The notes under the pieces: generated by a model | Databases searched by the model: none | Seen by the model: only the letters and a program-made list of their open reading frames with translations | What the model was told of the DNA's origin: nothing | Part shown: positions 1 to 10,556 of the stretch, piece after piece | How positions within the stretch are numbered: position 1 is the stretch's first letter | Layout: every line of letters starts with the position of its first letter | Position numbers and translations under genes: made by a program | Assembly: GCF_019904175.1 (NCBI RefSeq) | Contig: NZ_CP061913.1 | Location: forward strand, 8,184,001 to 8,248,000 | Reading direction: 5' to 3' | Origin: Dactylosporangium vinaceum | GTDB taxonomy: Bacteria; Actinomycetota; Actinomycetes; Mycobacteriales; Micromonosporaceae | Length of the DNA stretch: 64,000 nucleotides

Positions 1-1
1 G

Positions 2-1267
2 TTCTCCTGGTCCTACCGGATCCTGAGCCCCGGCGCCGCCAGGCTGTTCCGCCTCATGGGGCTGCTGCAGGTCGGCCCCGACATCGGGCTCGCGGCCGCC
101 GCCGCCCTGCTGGAACTCTCCCCGCAGGACGCCCGGCCGCTGCTGACCCAGCTCGTGCGCGGGCACCTGATCGGCGAGCGGCCGGGCGACCGGTACGCGC
201 TCCACGACCTGCTGCGCGCCTACGCCGCCGAGCTCGCGGCCGCCACCGACTTGCCCGCCGATCGCGAGGCCGCCCTGCGCCGGCTGCTCGACTACTACCT
301 GTACTCTGCCCGCGCGGCGGCGGTCGCCCTGGAGCACTCCGGCGCCGACGCGGTCCCGGACGAGCCAGCCGAGCGGTTCGCCGACCATCGGGCGGCCGTG
401 GCCTGGCTGGCCGCCGAGCGCCCGGCGCTCGTGGCCGCGGTCGGCCGCGCGCACGACGGCGGCCGACCGGAGCACTGCCGCCGGCTGGCCCGGATCATCC
501 AGGACTTCCTCGCCGCCCAGGGCCACTGGCACGACCTGCGCCGGGTCCAGCAGATCGCGCTGAGCTCCGCGACCGGCGCGGACGACCCGGCCGCGCAGAT
601 CATTGCCCGGCGCAGCCTCGCCTACGCCGAGACGCTGCTGGGCCACCACGACCGGGCCGAGATCCACCTGCGGTTCGCGCTGGAGCAGATCCACCGGCTC
701 GGCGACCCGGTCCAGGAGGCGTACTGCATCCACAACCTGGCCATCGTGAAGCAGTCCCAGGCCGGCTATGCGCAGGCGCTGGACCTGGAGCGGCAGGCAC
801 TCGAACGGTTCCGGCGGCTCGGCCACCCGCGCGGCGAGGCGGCCGTGCTCAACACCATCGCGTGCCTGCACGCGGCGCTGGGCGAGCCCGAGCTGGCCCT
901 CGAGTTCGGCCAGCAGGCGCTGGCCGTGCACCGCACGAGCGACTCGTGGCGGCGCGACCCGGCGTTCCTCGACACCATCGCCGACGCCTACCGGCAGCTC
1001 GGGCAGTATCAGGCCGCGCAGGAGCACTACCGCGAGGCGCTCGGGCTCGCGCGGGACGTCGGCAACCGCTACCTGGAGGCCGCCATCCTGGCCCAGCTCG
1101 GCGACACCCACCACGCCGCCGGCGAGCCCGGCCCGGCCGGCGGCGCCTGGCGCGAGGCGGCCGAGCTCATCGCGGACCTCGACCAGCTGCCCACCGTCAG
1201 CCCGGTGAACGACTTCCACACCAAGGTTCCCGACCTGGCGACGCTCTACGCGAAACTGGGCGCATGA
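2..1267 (+). CDS. AfsR/SARP-family regulator, C-terminal part (NB-ARC end plus TPR repeats), truncated by window edge
   Basis: The reading frame is open from the first bases of the window, so the N-terminus lies outside. The visible part starts with a winged-helix stretch (FSWSYRILSPGAARLFRLMG, then LLRAYAAELA), which is the hallmark of the end of the NB-ARC module of AfsR/DnrI-type STAND regulators. It is followed by about 300 residues of alpha-helical TPR-like repeats (for example AYCIHNLAIVKQSQAGYAQA and DTIADAYRQLGQYQAAQEHY). Such proteins usually carry an N-terminal DNA-binding or SARP domain and control secondary metabolism or development; that domain is not visible here. The stop overlaps the next start by ATGA, so the VOC gene is probably co-translated. 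The family call is firm; the target is unknown. Confidence 0.85.
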   Translation, partial: FSWSYRILSPGAARLFRLMGLLQVGPDIGLAAAAALLELSPQDARPLLTQLVRGHLIGERPGDRYALHDLLRAYAAELAAATDLPADREAALRRLLDYYLYSARAAAVALEHSGADAVPDEPAERFADHRAAVAWLAAERPALVAAVGRAHDGGRPEHCRRLARIIQDFLAAQGHWHDLRRVQQIALSSATGADDPAAQIIARRSLAYAETLLGHHDRAEIHLRFALEQIHRLGDPVQEAYCIHNLAIVKQSQAGYAQALDLERQALERFRRLGHPRGEAAVLNTIACLHAALGEPELALEFGQQALAVHRTSDSWRRDPAFLDTIADAYRQLGQYQAAQEHYREALGLARDVGNRYLEAAILAQLGDTHHAAGEPGPAGGAWREAAELIADLDQLPTVSPVNDFHTKVPDLATLYAKLGA

Positions 1268-1908
1268 TCGGCACAGTGAGCGCGGTGGTCCTCGACACCA
1301 CCGGCCATCGAGCCCTGGCCGCCTTCTACCGCGACCTGACCGGCTGGGCCCCGGCCGGCGACACCGCCACCCGCACCGCGCTGCACGCCCCCGACGGCTG
1401 GACGGTGGCCTTCCGGTCCGTCGACGCCGCCCGGCCGCACCGGGGGCACCTGGACATCCGGGTCCCGGAGCTGGAGCCGGCCCTGGAGCGCGCCGTGGCG
1501 CTGGGCGGCACGCCGGTGCGCCGGTTCGAGCGCTGGATCACCGTCGCCGACCCGGCCGGGAACCCGTTCGACCTGAACTGGCAGCCGAACCTGACGCACT
1601 ACGACCTGCTGGGCCCGGTGCTGGACTGCCCCGACCCGTGGCGGCTGAGCGTCTTCTACACCGGCCTGCTGGGCAAGCCGCTGACGTACAACGGCGACGA
1701 CGGCTTCGCGATGATCGGCGAGACCGGCGCCCAGCCGATCACGTTCCAGCGGTCCGCCACCTACCACCCGCACCCCGGGCAGCTCCACCTCGAGATCGCC
1801 GTCGATGACCTCGCCGCCGCCGCGGCGGCGGCGGAGTCTCTCGGCGCCACGCAGGACGCCGGCCGGTGGCTGGACCCGACCGGCCGGCCGTTCACGTTGC
1901 GGGGCTAG
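1264..1908 (+). CDS. Two-domain VOC (glyoxalase/bleomycin-resistance-like) protein
   Basis: A 214-residue protein made of two similar halves of about 105 residues, each with the VOC pattern of a beta-alpha-beta-beta-beta fold: FYRDLTGW / GHLDIRV / DPAGNPFDLNW in the first half and FYTGLLGKPL / QLHLEIAVDDL / DPTGRPFTL in the second. VOC proteins are metal-dependent lyases, dioxygenases or drug-binding proteins, and the substrate cannot be told from sequence. The start is the ATG that overlaps the upstream stop (ATGA), which suggests translational coupling to the AfsR-type regulator. It converges with the histidine phosphatase gene, overlapping it by four bases. Confidence 0.88.
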   Translation: MIGTVSAVVLDTTGHRALAAFYRDLTGWAPAGDTATRTALHAPDGWTVAFRSVDAARPHRGHLDIRVPELEPALERAVALGGTPVRRFERWITVADPAGNPFDLNWQPNLTHYDLLGPVLDCPDPWRLSVFYTGLLGKPLTYNGDDGFAMIGETGAQPITFQRSATYHPHPGQLHLEIAVDDLAAAAAAAESLGATQDAGRWLDPTGRPFTLRG

Positions 1909-2477
1909 ACGGGCGGGGCGTTCCAGAGGCGCAGGGACGGGGTCTCGTGCTCGTGGCCGAGGACCGAGACCGTCGCCGTCCCGAGGGTCAGGTGGGCGCC
2001 GAACGCCACCGGCTGCTCCAGCCAGCGGGCGGCCAGGGCGCGCGAGGCGTGGCCGTGGCTCACGACGGCGACGTCGCCCAGGGCCAGCATCGGGCGGAGC
2101 TTTGCGATGAAGCGGTCCAGGCGGACGGTGACCTGCTCCGGCGTCTCCCCGTCGGGGCAGCCGTCGGTCCACAGGTCCCAGCCCGGGTCGGCGGCGCGGA
2201 TCTCGGGCGTCGTCAGGCCCTCGTAGGCGCCGTAGTTCCACTCGGCGACGTCGTTGTCCACGTCGGTCACGAGCAGGCCGGCCAGCTCCGCGGTGCGCAG
2301 GGCGCGCTTGCGGGGGCTGGCGATGACGGCGACGAACGAGCGCGGCGCGAGCGCGCGGGCCAGGGACTTGGCGCCCTCTTCGCCCTCCGGGGTGAGGTCG
2401 AGGTCGGTCGTGGAGGTGTGCCGCCCACCGGCGCTCCACTCGGTCTGTCCGTGCCGTACCACCACGATCTCTGCCAT
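1905..2477 (-). CDS. Histidine phosphatase (phosphoglycerate mutase-like) family protein
   Basis: A 190-residue protein with the family's RHG catalytic motif at residues 8-10 (VVVRHGQTEW), the partner catalytic acid region (EWNYGAYEGL) and the second catalytic histidine in VVSHGHASR near residue 141. Members are small-molecule phosphatases or mutases acting through a phosphohistidine. The substrate is not evident; related actinobacterial proteins are often called acid phosphatases or GpmB-like. The ATG at 2477 lies 6 nt after a CATAAT box on the minus strand and has no separate Shine-Dalgarno sequence, so the transcript may be leaderless. The gene is divergent from the HAD gene, with both starts within about 37 bp. 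Confidence 0.9.
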   Translation of the reverse strand: MAEIVVVRHGQTEWSAGGRHTSTTDLDLTPEGEEGAKSLARALAPRSFVAVIASPRKRALRTAELAGLLVTDVDNDVAEWNYGAYEGLTTPEIRAADPGWDLWTDGCPDGETPEQVTVRLDRFIAKLRPMLALGDVAVVSHGHASRALAARWLEQPVAFGAHLTLGTATVSVLGHEHETPSLRLWNAPPV

Positions 2478-2483
2478 CTCCGG

Positions 2484-2489
2484 ATTATG
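2484..2489 (-). promoter_or_regulatory. Candidate -10 box (CATAAT) for the histidine phosphatase gene
   Basis: CATAAT on the minus strand ends 6 nt before the ATG at 2477, the spacing expected for a leaderless transcript. No convincing -35 hexamer was identified. Confidence 0.45.
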
Positions 2490-2500
2490 CCGGTTGCGGC

Positions 2501-2506
2501 TACGCT
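2501..2506 (+). promoter_or_regulatory. Candidate -10 box (TACGCT) for the HAD gene, deciding its start
   Basis: TACGCT is followed after 7 nt by GTG at 2514. This geometry recurs before many genes of the window and favours 2514 over the in-frame ATG at 2487. Confidence 0.45.
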
Positions 2507-2513
2507 CCACCGG

Positions 2514-3203
2514 GTGGACGGGATTCTGGTGCTCTGGGACGTGGACCACACGCTTGTCGACGTGGACGGGCTCGGGCGCGAAGCCTATGACCTGGCGTTC
2601 CTGCGCCGGTTCGGGACGGCGGTGACGCACCAGCCCCCGATGGCCGGGCGGACGGACCGGGCCATCGCCATCGACATGCTGCGGTGCAACGGGGTGGCGG
2701 TCACGGAGCCGCACCTCGAGGACCTGCGGGAAGGGGCGGAGGCGGCGCTCGACGAGCTGGCGCATCTGCTGCCCACGCGGGGAAGGGCGCTGCCGGGGGC
2801 CGCCGCGGCGCTCGCCGCGCTGCACGGGCAGACGCTGCAGTCGCTGCTGACCGGCAACGTCAGGCGGATCGCGGAGGTGAAGCTCGGGCCGTTCGGGCTG
2901 GCCGCGCACCTGGATCTGGATGCCGGAGCCTACGGCTGGAGCCACGAGGTGCGCGCCGAGCTGGTGGCGGTGGCGCGCCTCAACGCGTACCGACGCAGCA
3001 ATCGGCACTTCGACCGGGTGGTGCTGATCGGCGACACGCCCGAGGACGTCGGGGCGGCGCTGGCGAGCGGGGCCGGTGTGGTCGGGGTGGCCACCGGGCG
3101 CTACTCGCGCGCCGACCTCGAGGCGGCCGGCGCGCACGTGGCGCTCGACGACCTGGCCGACACCGACCGTGTGCAGGACGCGATCAGGCGGGCCGCACGC
3201 TAG
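2514..3203 (+). CDS. HAD-superfamily hydrolase (phosphoglycolate phosphatase-like)
   Basis: A 229-residue protein with HAD motif I at residues 9-13 (DVDHT, nucleophile Asp9 and acid Asp11), a cap domain, motif II around LLTGN, and motif III/IV near residue 171 (LIGDTPEDV). This is the standard layout of a type-C1 HAD phosphatase of about 230 residues. HAD proteins form an aspartyl-phosphate intermediate with Mg2+; the physiological substrate is unknown. GTG 2514 is preferred over ATG 2487 because of the -10 box 7 nt upstream and the compact N-terminus. The 3' end overlaps the convergent AsnC-type regulator by 20 bp. Confidence 0.88.
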   Translation: MDGILVLWDVDHTLVDVDGLGREAYDLAFLRRFGTAVTHQPPMAGRTDRAIAIDMLRCNGVAVTEPHLEDLREGAEAALDELAHLLPTRGRALPGAAAALAALHGQTLQSLLTGNVRRIAEVKLGPFGLAAHLDLDAGAYGWSHEVRAELVAVARLNAYRRSNRHFDRVVLIGDTPEDVGAALASGAGVVGVATGRYSRADLEAAGAHVALDDLADTDRVQDAIRRAAR

Positions 3204-3630
3204 GACGGTGCTCGTAGGGCGTGGAGAGCACGACGGTCGTGCGGGTGGTGACGTTCGCGGCCGAGCGGATCTCCTGGAGCAGCCGTTCGAGCGCCAGGGG
3301 GTTCTCGACGCGGACGAGGAGCATGTAGAAGTCCTCGCCCGCAACCGAGTAGCAGCTCTCGATCTGCGGAAGCCGGGCCAGGCGGTCGGGGGCGTCGTCG
3401 GGCTGCGACGGGTCCAGCGGGCGGATCGCGACGAACGCGGTCATCGAGACGCCCAGGGCATCGTGGTCGACCTTCGCGGCGTAGCCCTTGATGACACCGC
3501 GCTGTTCGAGGCGGCGCACCCGCTGGTGCACCGCCGACACCGACAGGCCGACCCGCTCGGCCAGGTCGGTGTAGGACAGGCGGCCGTCCGCGGCCAGCGC
3601 CGCGACGATCGCGCGATCGGTCTCTTCCAC
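3184..3630 (-). CDS. Lrp/AsnC-family transcriptional regulator
   Basis: A 148-residue protein with an N-terminal helix-turn-helix (DRAIVAALAADGRLSYTDLA, then SVSAVHQRVRRLEQRGVI) and a C-terminal RAM (ACT-like) ligand-binding domain containing the YSVAGEDFYMLLVRVE strand. Length and layout are typical for Lrp/AsnC proteins, which sense amino acids or related metabolites and act as octamers. It lies 30 bp downstream of the acyl-CoA dehydrogenase gene on the same strand but has its own TAGGGT box 7 nt before its GTG start, so it can be expressed separately. The neighbouring peptidase and dehydrogenase genes are plausible targets; this is inference. Confidence 0.92.
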   Translation of the reverse strand: MEETDRAIVAALAADGRLSYTDLAERVGLSVSAVHQRVRRLEQRGVIKGYAAKVDHDALGVSMTAFVAIRPLDPSQPDDAPDRLARLPQIESCYSVAGEDFYMLLVRVENPLALERLLQEIRSAANVTTRTTVVLSTPYEHRPSVRPA

Positions 3631-3637
3631 GGTGCGA

Positions 3638-3643
3638 ACCCTA
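3638..3643 (-). promoter_or_regulatory. Candidate -10 box (TAGGGT) for the AsnC-type regulator
   Basis: TAGGGT on the minus strand ends 7 nt before the GTG start at 3630, and no Shine-Dalgarno sequence is present. It sits in the 30-bp gap after the acyl-CoA dehydrogenase stop. Confidence 0.45.
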
Positions 3644-3660
3644 ACCCGAGGCGCAAGTGT

Positions 3661-4809
3661 TCACAGCGATCGGGAGATCACCACCCGCTGGATCTGGTTG
3701 GTGCCCTCGAAGATCTGCAGGACCTTGGCCTCCCGCATGTACCGCTCGACCGGGTGGTCGCAGACGTATCCGGCGCCGCCGAGGACCTGGACGGCGTCCG
3801 TGGTGACGCGCATCGCGGTGTCGGTGCAGAAGAGCTTGGCCTTGGCCGCCTCGGCGGTGTGGGGCAGGCCGGCGTCGCGCAGCCGGGCGGCCGAAAGGTA
3901 CAGCGCGCGGGCCGCGGCGGTCTGCGTGGCCATGTCGGCGAGCATGAAGCCGACGCCCTGGAACTCGGCGATGGGCTTGCCGAACTGCTCGCGCTCCCGG
4001 GCGTAGGCGACCGCGTAGTCGAGGGCGGCCTGGGCCAGGCCGACGGCGCACGCGGCGATGCCGAGCCGGCCGCCGTCGAGGGCGCTCAGGGCGATCGAGA
4101 AGCCGCGGCCCTCCTCGCCGATGAGCCGGTCGGCCGGGACGACGGCGCCGTCGAAGGTCAGCTGCGCGACGGTGGACGAGCGCAGGCCCATGGTCTTCTC
4201 GGGGGTACCGCTGGCCACGCCCTCGGTCGCGGCATCGATCAGCAGGCACGAGATGCCGGCGGCCCGCCCGTGGGTCTCCGGGCCGCCGGTGCGGACGAAC
4301 ACGTTGTAGAAGTCGGCCTGCCCGGCGTGCGTGATCCACGACTTGGCGCCGGTCACGACGTATCCGTGGGCCTCGCGGGACGCCCGGGTCCGCAGCGCGG
4401 CCGCGTCGGAGCCGCTGTGGGCCTCCGACAGGCAGTACGCCCCGAGCAGCTCCCCGCCGAGCATGTCCGGCAGCAGGCGCGCGCGCTGGGCGTCGGAGCC
4501 GAAGGCGGCCAGGGGGTAGCAGGCCAGGGTATGCACGGAGACGCCTTCGGCCACGGCCAGCCAGCGGGCCGCGAGCTCCTCGAGCACCTGCAGGTACAGC
4601 TCGTAGGTGACGCCGGCGCCGCCGAGCGACTCGGGATACGGCAGGCCCAGCAGCCCGGCCTTGCCCAGCAGGGTGAACAGCTCGCGAGGGAAGCGGCTCC
4701 CGGCCTCGTATTCGTCGACCCGCGGGGCCAGCTCGCCGTCGGCGATCTCGCGGACGAGCCCGATCAGGGCCGCGCCCTCCTCGGTCAGGAACGGGCGGCT
4801 GACGGTCAT
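3661..4809 (-). CDS. Acyl-CoA dehydrogenase
   Basis: A 382-residue FAD-dependent dehydrogenase with the normal family length and order: N-terminal helical domain, middle beta domain (AYCLSEAHSGSDAAALRT and WITHAGQAD, the FAD/acyl-CoA contact region), and C-terminal helical domain with REREQFGKPIAEFQ, QVLGGAGYV and IFEGTNQIQR. The glutamate of IFEGT is where short- and medium-chain enzymes place the catalytic base. It removes two hydrogens from an acyl-CoA and hands electrons to ETF; chain specificity is not predictable. The ATG overlaps the upstream peptidase stop (ATGA), so the two genes form a translationally coupled unit. Confidence 0.94.
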   Translation of the reverse strand: MTVSRPFLTEEGAALIGLVREIADGELAPRVDEYEAGSRFPRELFTLLGKAGLLGLPYPESLGGAGVTYELYLQVLEELAARWLAVAEGVSVHTLACYPLAAFGSDAQRARLLPDMLGGELLGAYCLSEAHSGSDAAALRTRASREAHGYVVTGAKSWITHAGQADFYNVFVRTGGPETHGRAAGISCLLIDAATEGVASGTPEKTMGLRSSTVAQLTFDGAVVPADRLIGEEGRGFSIALSALDGGRLGIAACAVGLAQAALDYAVAYAREREQFGKPIAEFQGVGFMLADMATQTAAARALYLSAARLRDAGLPHTAEAAKAKLFCTDTAMRVTTDAVQVLGGAGYVCDHPVERYMREAKVLQIFEGTNQIQRVVISRSL

Positions 4810-5912
4810 AGGATCACCAGCTCCGTGTCGATGGTGTTGAGGCGCTCGACGCCGGCCTCGGTGCACACGACGATGTCCTCGATCCGGGCGCCGTGCCGGC
4901 CGGCGAGGTAGATGCCGGGCTCGACCGAGAACGCCATCCCGGGCTCCAGCGGGGTCTCGTTGCCGGCCACGATGTAGGGGTCCTCGTGCCCGTCCAGGCC
5001 GATGCCGTGGCCGGTGCGGTGCAGGAACGCGTCGCCGTAGCCGGCCCTCGCGATGCGCTCGCGGGCCGCCGCGTCGACGGACTCGCAGGTGACCCCCGGG
5101 CGGACGGCGGCGACGGCGGCCCGCTGGGCCTCGTGCAGCACGGCGTAGTAGTCGGCGAAGTCGGCCGGCGGCTCGCCGATGCAGTAGGTGCGGGTGGAGT
5201 CGGAGCAGTAGCCGTCGGGCATGGCCCCGCCGATGTCCACGACCACCGGCTCGCCCGCCCGGATCACCCGGTCGGAGACGCCGTGGTGCGGGCTGGCCCC
5301 GTTGGGCCCGGCGGCGACGATGGTGAACTCGACGGTGGCGTGCCCGGCCTCCCGGATGGCGGCGGCGATGTCGGCGGCCACGGCGGCCTCGGTGCGCCCC
5401 GGCCGCAGCCACTCCCCCATGCGCTGGTGCACGGCGTCGATCGCCTGGCCGGCCCGGCGCAGCGCCTCGACCTCGGCCGGGGTCTTGCGCAGCCGCAGCT
5501 CCCGCAGCACGGCTCCGGCCAAGGCCTGGTCGGCGTCCGGCAGTGCGGCGCGCAGGGCCAGGACCTGCTCGGCCCACATGCGGTTGCCGATACCGACGGT
5601 TCTGGCGGCTTTTACACGTACTTTGACCAATTCATAGGGATCACTGCCGTCCTCGTGATCGACGAGTCGCACACCGACCGACTGCGCCGGCGACGCCTCC
5701 GCGGCCGGGCGTTCGAGCCGTGGGACGATCAGCACCGCGTCGCCGTCGGCGGGCAGCACGAGCAGGGTCAGGCGCTCCAGGGCGTGCGCGTCGTAGCCGG
5801 TGAGGTACCGCAGGTCGGCGCTCGGGCCGATGAGCAGGGCGTCGAGCCCGGCCGCGGCCATGGCGCGCCGGGCCGCGGCGAGCCGGTCGGGGGTATACAG
5901 CTCCACGGTCAT
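4806..5912 (-). CDS. M24-family metallopeptidase (Xaa-Pro aminopeptidase/dipeptidase-like)
   Basis: A 368-residue protein with an N-terminal creatinase-like domain (about residues 1-130) and a C-terminal pita-bread catalytic domain. The five metal ligands of M24 enzymes are recognisable: the Asp pair in VVDIGGAMPDGYCSDSTRT, His in RTGHGIGLDG, Glu in EPGIYL and Glu in ARIEDIVV. It is expected to remove an N-terminal residue before proline or to split X-Pro dipeptides in the cytoplasm, using two Mn2+ or Co2+ ions. It overlaps the acyl-CoA dehydrogenase by ATGA. A Lys-Thr-rich, lower-GC stretch precedes the start and probably contains the promoter. Confidence 0.92.
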   Translation of the reverse strand: MTVELYTPDRLAAARRAMAAAGLDALLIGPSADLRYLTGYDAHALERLTLLVLPADGDAVLIVPRLERPAAEASPAQSVGVRLVDHEDGSDPYELVKVRVKAARTVGIGNRMWAEQVLALRAALPDADQALAGAVLRELRLRKTPAEVEALRRAGQAIDAVHQRMGEWLRPGRTEAAVAADIAAAIREAGHATVEFTIVAAGPNGASPHHGVSDRVIRAGEPVVVDIGGAMPDGYCSDSTRTYCIGEPPADFADYYAVLHEAQRAAVAAVRPGVTCESVDAAARERIARAGYGDAFLHRTGHGIGLDGHEDPYIVAGNETPLEPGMAFSVEPGIYLAGRHGARIEDIVVCTEAGVERLNTIDTELVIL

Positions 5913-6040
5913 CAGCTTAACGAACGTTTGGTTTTTCGTGCGCCCCCGCGCTCGCCGGCGGCCCTGCGGTACCAACGGGTAGGTGATTGACGCGCGTTCT
6001 TGGCGTAGTCTGTGGTCGACGTTTGAGTAAAGGCTCCGCA

Positions 6041-6079
6041 TGTAGCTGGAGCCGGACCGAGAGATGAGTCAAGCATCTC
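6041..6079 (+). promoter_or_regulatory. Structured leader with a six-codon upstream reading frame before the MEDS gene
   Basis: Two short inverted repeats precede the ATG at 6081: GGCTCC...GGAGCC (about 6032-6053) and GAGATG...CATCTC (about 6061-6079), the second ending next to the start codon. A small frame, ATG at 6064 reading MSQASP, stops in TGA at 6082-6084, overlapping the main start as ATGA. No strong Shine-Dalgarno sequence is seen for the main start. Together this could couple or gate translation; the function is inference. Confidence 0.35.
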
Positions 6080-6080
6080 C

Positions 6081-7028
6081 ATGAGTCGCCCAAGTGCGCC
6101 GACGCCCAGCGAACGGGTCGCCGACCCCTTCGTGCACGAGGCGCTGCTGCACGAGGGCGTTGTCGGGTTCCTCGACGGCACCATGAAGTTCATCTACGAG
6201 GGCTTCTCCCTCGACGAGCCCACGCTTGTCGCCGCGCCGGCCGGCAACGTCACGCTGCTGCGGGAGCGGCTCGGCGCGTTCGCCGACGGCGTCGCGTTCC
6301 TCGACATGCAGGAGGCCGGGCGCAACCCCGGGCGGATCATCCCCTGGGTGCTGTGCAAGTTCATGGACAAGCACCCGGGCCGCCGGGTCCGCATCGTGGC
6401 GCAGACCGTCTGGCCGGAGCGGACGGCGGAGGAGTACCCCGGCTGCGTCCAGCACGAAGCCATGGTCAACATCGCGCTCGCGGGGCGCGAGGCGACCCTG
6501 CTGTGCCCATACGACCTGGCCCGGCTGGACAGGCGCCGAATCGACGACGCGCACCGCACGCACCCCACGATGGTCGATGACAACGGGCGGTACCCCAGCG
6601 CCGCCTACGACCCTCAGGACGCCAACCGGTCCGGCAACGTGCCGCTGTCCGAGCCGCCCGCCGGGGCCACCACGCTGCGCTTCGAGCTGGAGAGCCTGGT
6701 CGACGTGCGCCGCCGGGTGGCCGAGGTCGGCCTGGACGCCGACCTGGTGCCGGACCGCATCGTGGACCTGCAGAGCGCCGTCAACGAGCTGGCCACCAAC
6801 AGCATCCAGCACGGCGGCGGCTCCGGGACCCTGCGCACCTGGTACGACGACGAGCGCGTGGTCTGCGAGGTCCGCGACTTCGGCCACGTCACCAACCCGA
6901 TGATCGGGCGCCTGCGCCCGCCGCACGGCCGGGGCCGCGGCCTGGTGATGGTCCACTACCTGGCCGACCTCGTGCAGCGACACACCAGCACGACCGGGAC
7001 CGCCACCCGGATCCACGTCTTGCGTTAG
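6081..7028 (+). CDS. MEDS-domain sensor protein with C-terminal histidine-kinase-like ATPase domain
   Basis: A 315-residue protein. Residues about 15-170 match the MEDS domain (HEALLHEGVVGFLDG, MQEAGRNPGRIIPWV, HEAMVNIALAG, LLCPYD), known from sensory proteins such as DcmR. Residues about 200-315 form a GHKL/HATPase_c_2 domain with N-box NELATNSIQHG, G1 box VRDFG and G2 box GRGRGLVM. There is no dimerisation/His-box domain, so it is more like an RsbW-type anti-sigma kinase than a classical sensor kinase. In actinomycetes such proteins commonly act on anti-sigma-factor antagonists in stress networks. No partner gene is adjacent. Confidence 0.88.
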   Translation: MSRPSAPTPSERVADPFVHEALLHEGVVGFLDGTMKFIYEGFSLDEPTLVAAPAGNVTLLRERLGAFADGVAFLDMQEAGRNPGRIIPWVLCKFMDKHPGRRVRIVAQTVWPERTAEEYPGCVQHEAMVNIALAGREATLLCPYDLARLDRRRIDDAHRTHPTMVDDNGRYPSAAYDPQDANRSGNVPLSEPPAGATTLRFELESLVDVRRRVAEVGLDADLVPDRIVDLQSAVNELATNSIQHGGGSGTLRTWYDDERVVCEVRDFGHVTNPMIGRLRPPHGRGRGLVMVHYLADLVQRHTSTTGTATRIHVLR

Positions 7029-7031
7029 CCT
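7026..7031 (+). promoter_or_regulatory. Candidate -10 box (TAGCCT) for the exonuclease gene
   Basis: TAGCCT overlaps the stop codon of the MEDS gene and is followed after 7 nt by the GTG start at 7039, fitting a leaderless transcript. Confidence 0.45.
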
Positions 7032-7038
7032 CGCGAGG

Positions 7039-7936
7039 GTGGACCGCCCTCTGCTGCTCATCGACTCGGCCAGCCTCTACTTCCGTGCGTTCTTCGGCGT
7101 GCCCGAGGCCGCCGCGAAAGCCCCCGACGGCACCCCGGTCAACGCGGTGCGCGGCTTCCTCGACATGCTCTCCACCCTGATCAAGGGCCGCCGGCCGGAC
7201 CGCATGGTCTGCTGCCTCGACGAGAGCTGGCGCCCGGCGTGGCGGGTCGCGCTGCTGCCGTCGTACAAGGCGCACCGGCTCACCCCGGCCGGCGGCGAGG
7301 AGGTGCCGGACGCGCTGTCCACGCAGGTCCCGATCATCCTCGAGTTCCTCGCGGCGCTGGGCATCACCGCCGTCGGCGCGCCCGACTTCGAGGCCGACGA
7401 CGTCATCGGCACGCTCGCCCACCGCGAACCGGGGCCGGTCGAGGTGGCCACCGGTGATCGCGACCTGTTCCAGGTCATCGACGACGCCAAGCCGGTGCGG
7501 GTGCTGTACTGCGGGCGCGGCGTCGCGAAGCTGGAGGTCCTGGACAACGCGGCGCTGCACGGCAAATACGGGGTGCCGGCGGCCGGCTACGCGGACCTGG
7601 CCGCCCTGCGCGGCGACCCGAGCGACGGCCTGCCCGGCGTCGCGGGCGTCGGCGAGAAGACCGCGGCCCGCCTGGTCGACCGCTACGGCGACCTCGACGG
7701 CATCCTGGCCGCCCTCGACGACCCGCAGTCCGGCTTCGCACCGGGCCTGCGGGCGAAGCTCGTCGCCGGGCGGGAGTATCTGGAGAAGTCCCGCGAGGTG
7801 GTCGCCGTCTCCCGCACGGTGCCCCTGCCCGACCTCGACACCAAGCTCCCGCAGGGCCCCACCGATCCGGACCGCCTGCTGGAGCTGGCGCAGCGGTGGG
7901 GCCTCGCGGGTGCGTCGAAGCGGATCGTCGACGCCC

Positions 7937-7947
<11 letters not shown>
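7039..7947 (+). CDS. Stand-alone 5'-3' exonuclease / flap endonuclease domain protein
   Basis: A 302-residue protein corresponding to the 5'-nuclease domain of DNA polymerase I without a polymerase. Acidic metal-binding motifs are visible: LLLIDSASLYFRAFF near the N-terminus, DFEADDVIGTLA, ATGDRDLFQVID, and the helix-hairpin-helix region RGDPSDGLPGVAGVGEKTAARL (written in two parts: RGDPSDGLPGV and GVGEKTAARL). Actinobacteria commonly carry such a separate enzyme besides PolA; it removes 5' flaps or RNA primers. GTG start 7039 follows a TAGCCT box by 7 nt. The 3' end overlaps the convergent glgP gene by 11 bp. Confidence 0.93.
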
Positions 7948-10414
<2,467 letters not shown>

Positions 10415-10421
10415 GACCTTC

Positions 10422-10427
10422 ACCCTA
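10422..10427 (-). promoter_or_regulatory. Candidate -10 box (TAGGGT) for glgP
   Basis: TAGGGT on the minus strand lies 7 nt before GTG 10414. It supports that codon as the start and suggests a leaderless glgP message. Confidence 0.45.
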
Positions 10428-10538
10428 TTCGTTCGGCTCCGCGCCGGGGGAGGCTTCCCCTCCACCCGGACCCGGCCCCGAGCCGGGCCACCAAGCCCCG
10501 CCGGCGGTCCCGCAACGTTCGGCGGGATGTCGGCGTGA

Positions 10539-10554
10539 TCGAACAGGTGTTCGA
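10539..10554. promoter_or_regulatory. LexA-type SOS box
   Basis: TCGAACAGGTGTTCGA is a perfect palindrome (7-bp arms around GG) and matches the actinobacterial/Gram-positive LexA consensus TCGAAC-N4-GTTCGA exactly. A TAGGAT sequence directly abuts it on the minus strand (10554-10559), so bound LexA would cover a minus-strand transcription start leading toward glgP. It lies 3 bp past the stop of the preceding minus-strand gene. The match is seen directly; occupancy is inference. Confidence 0.75.
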
Positions 10555-10556
10555 TC

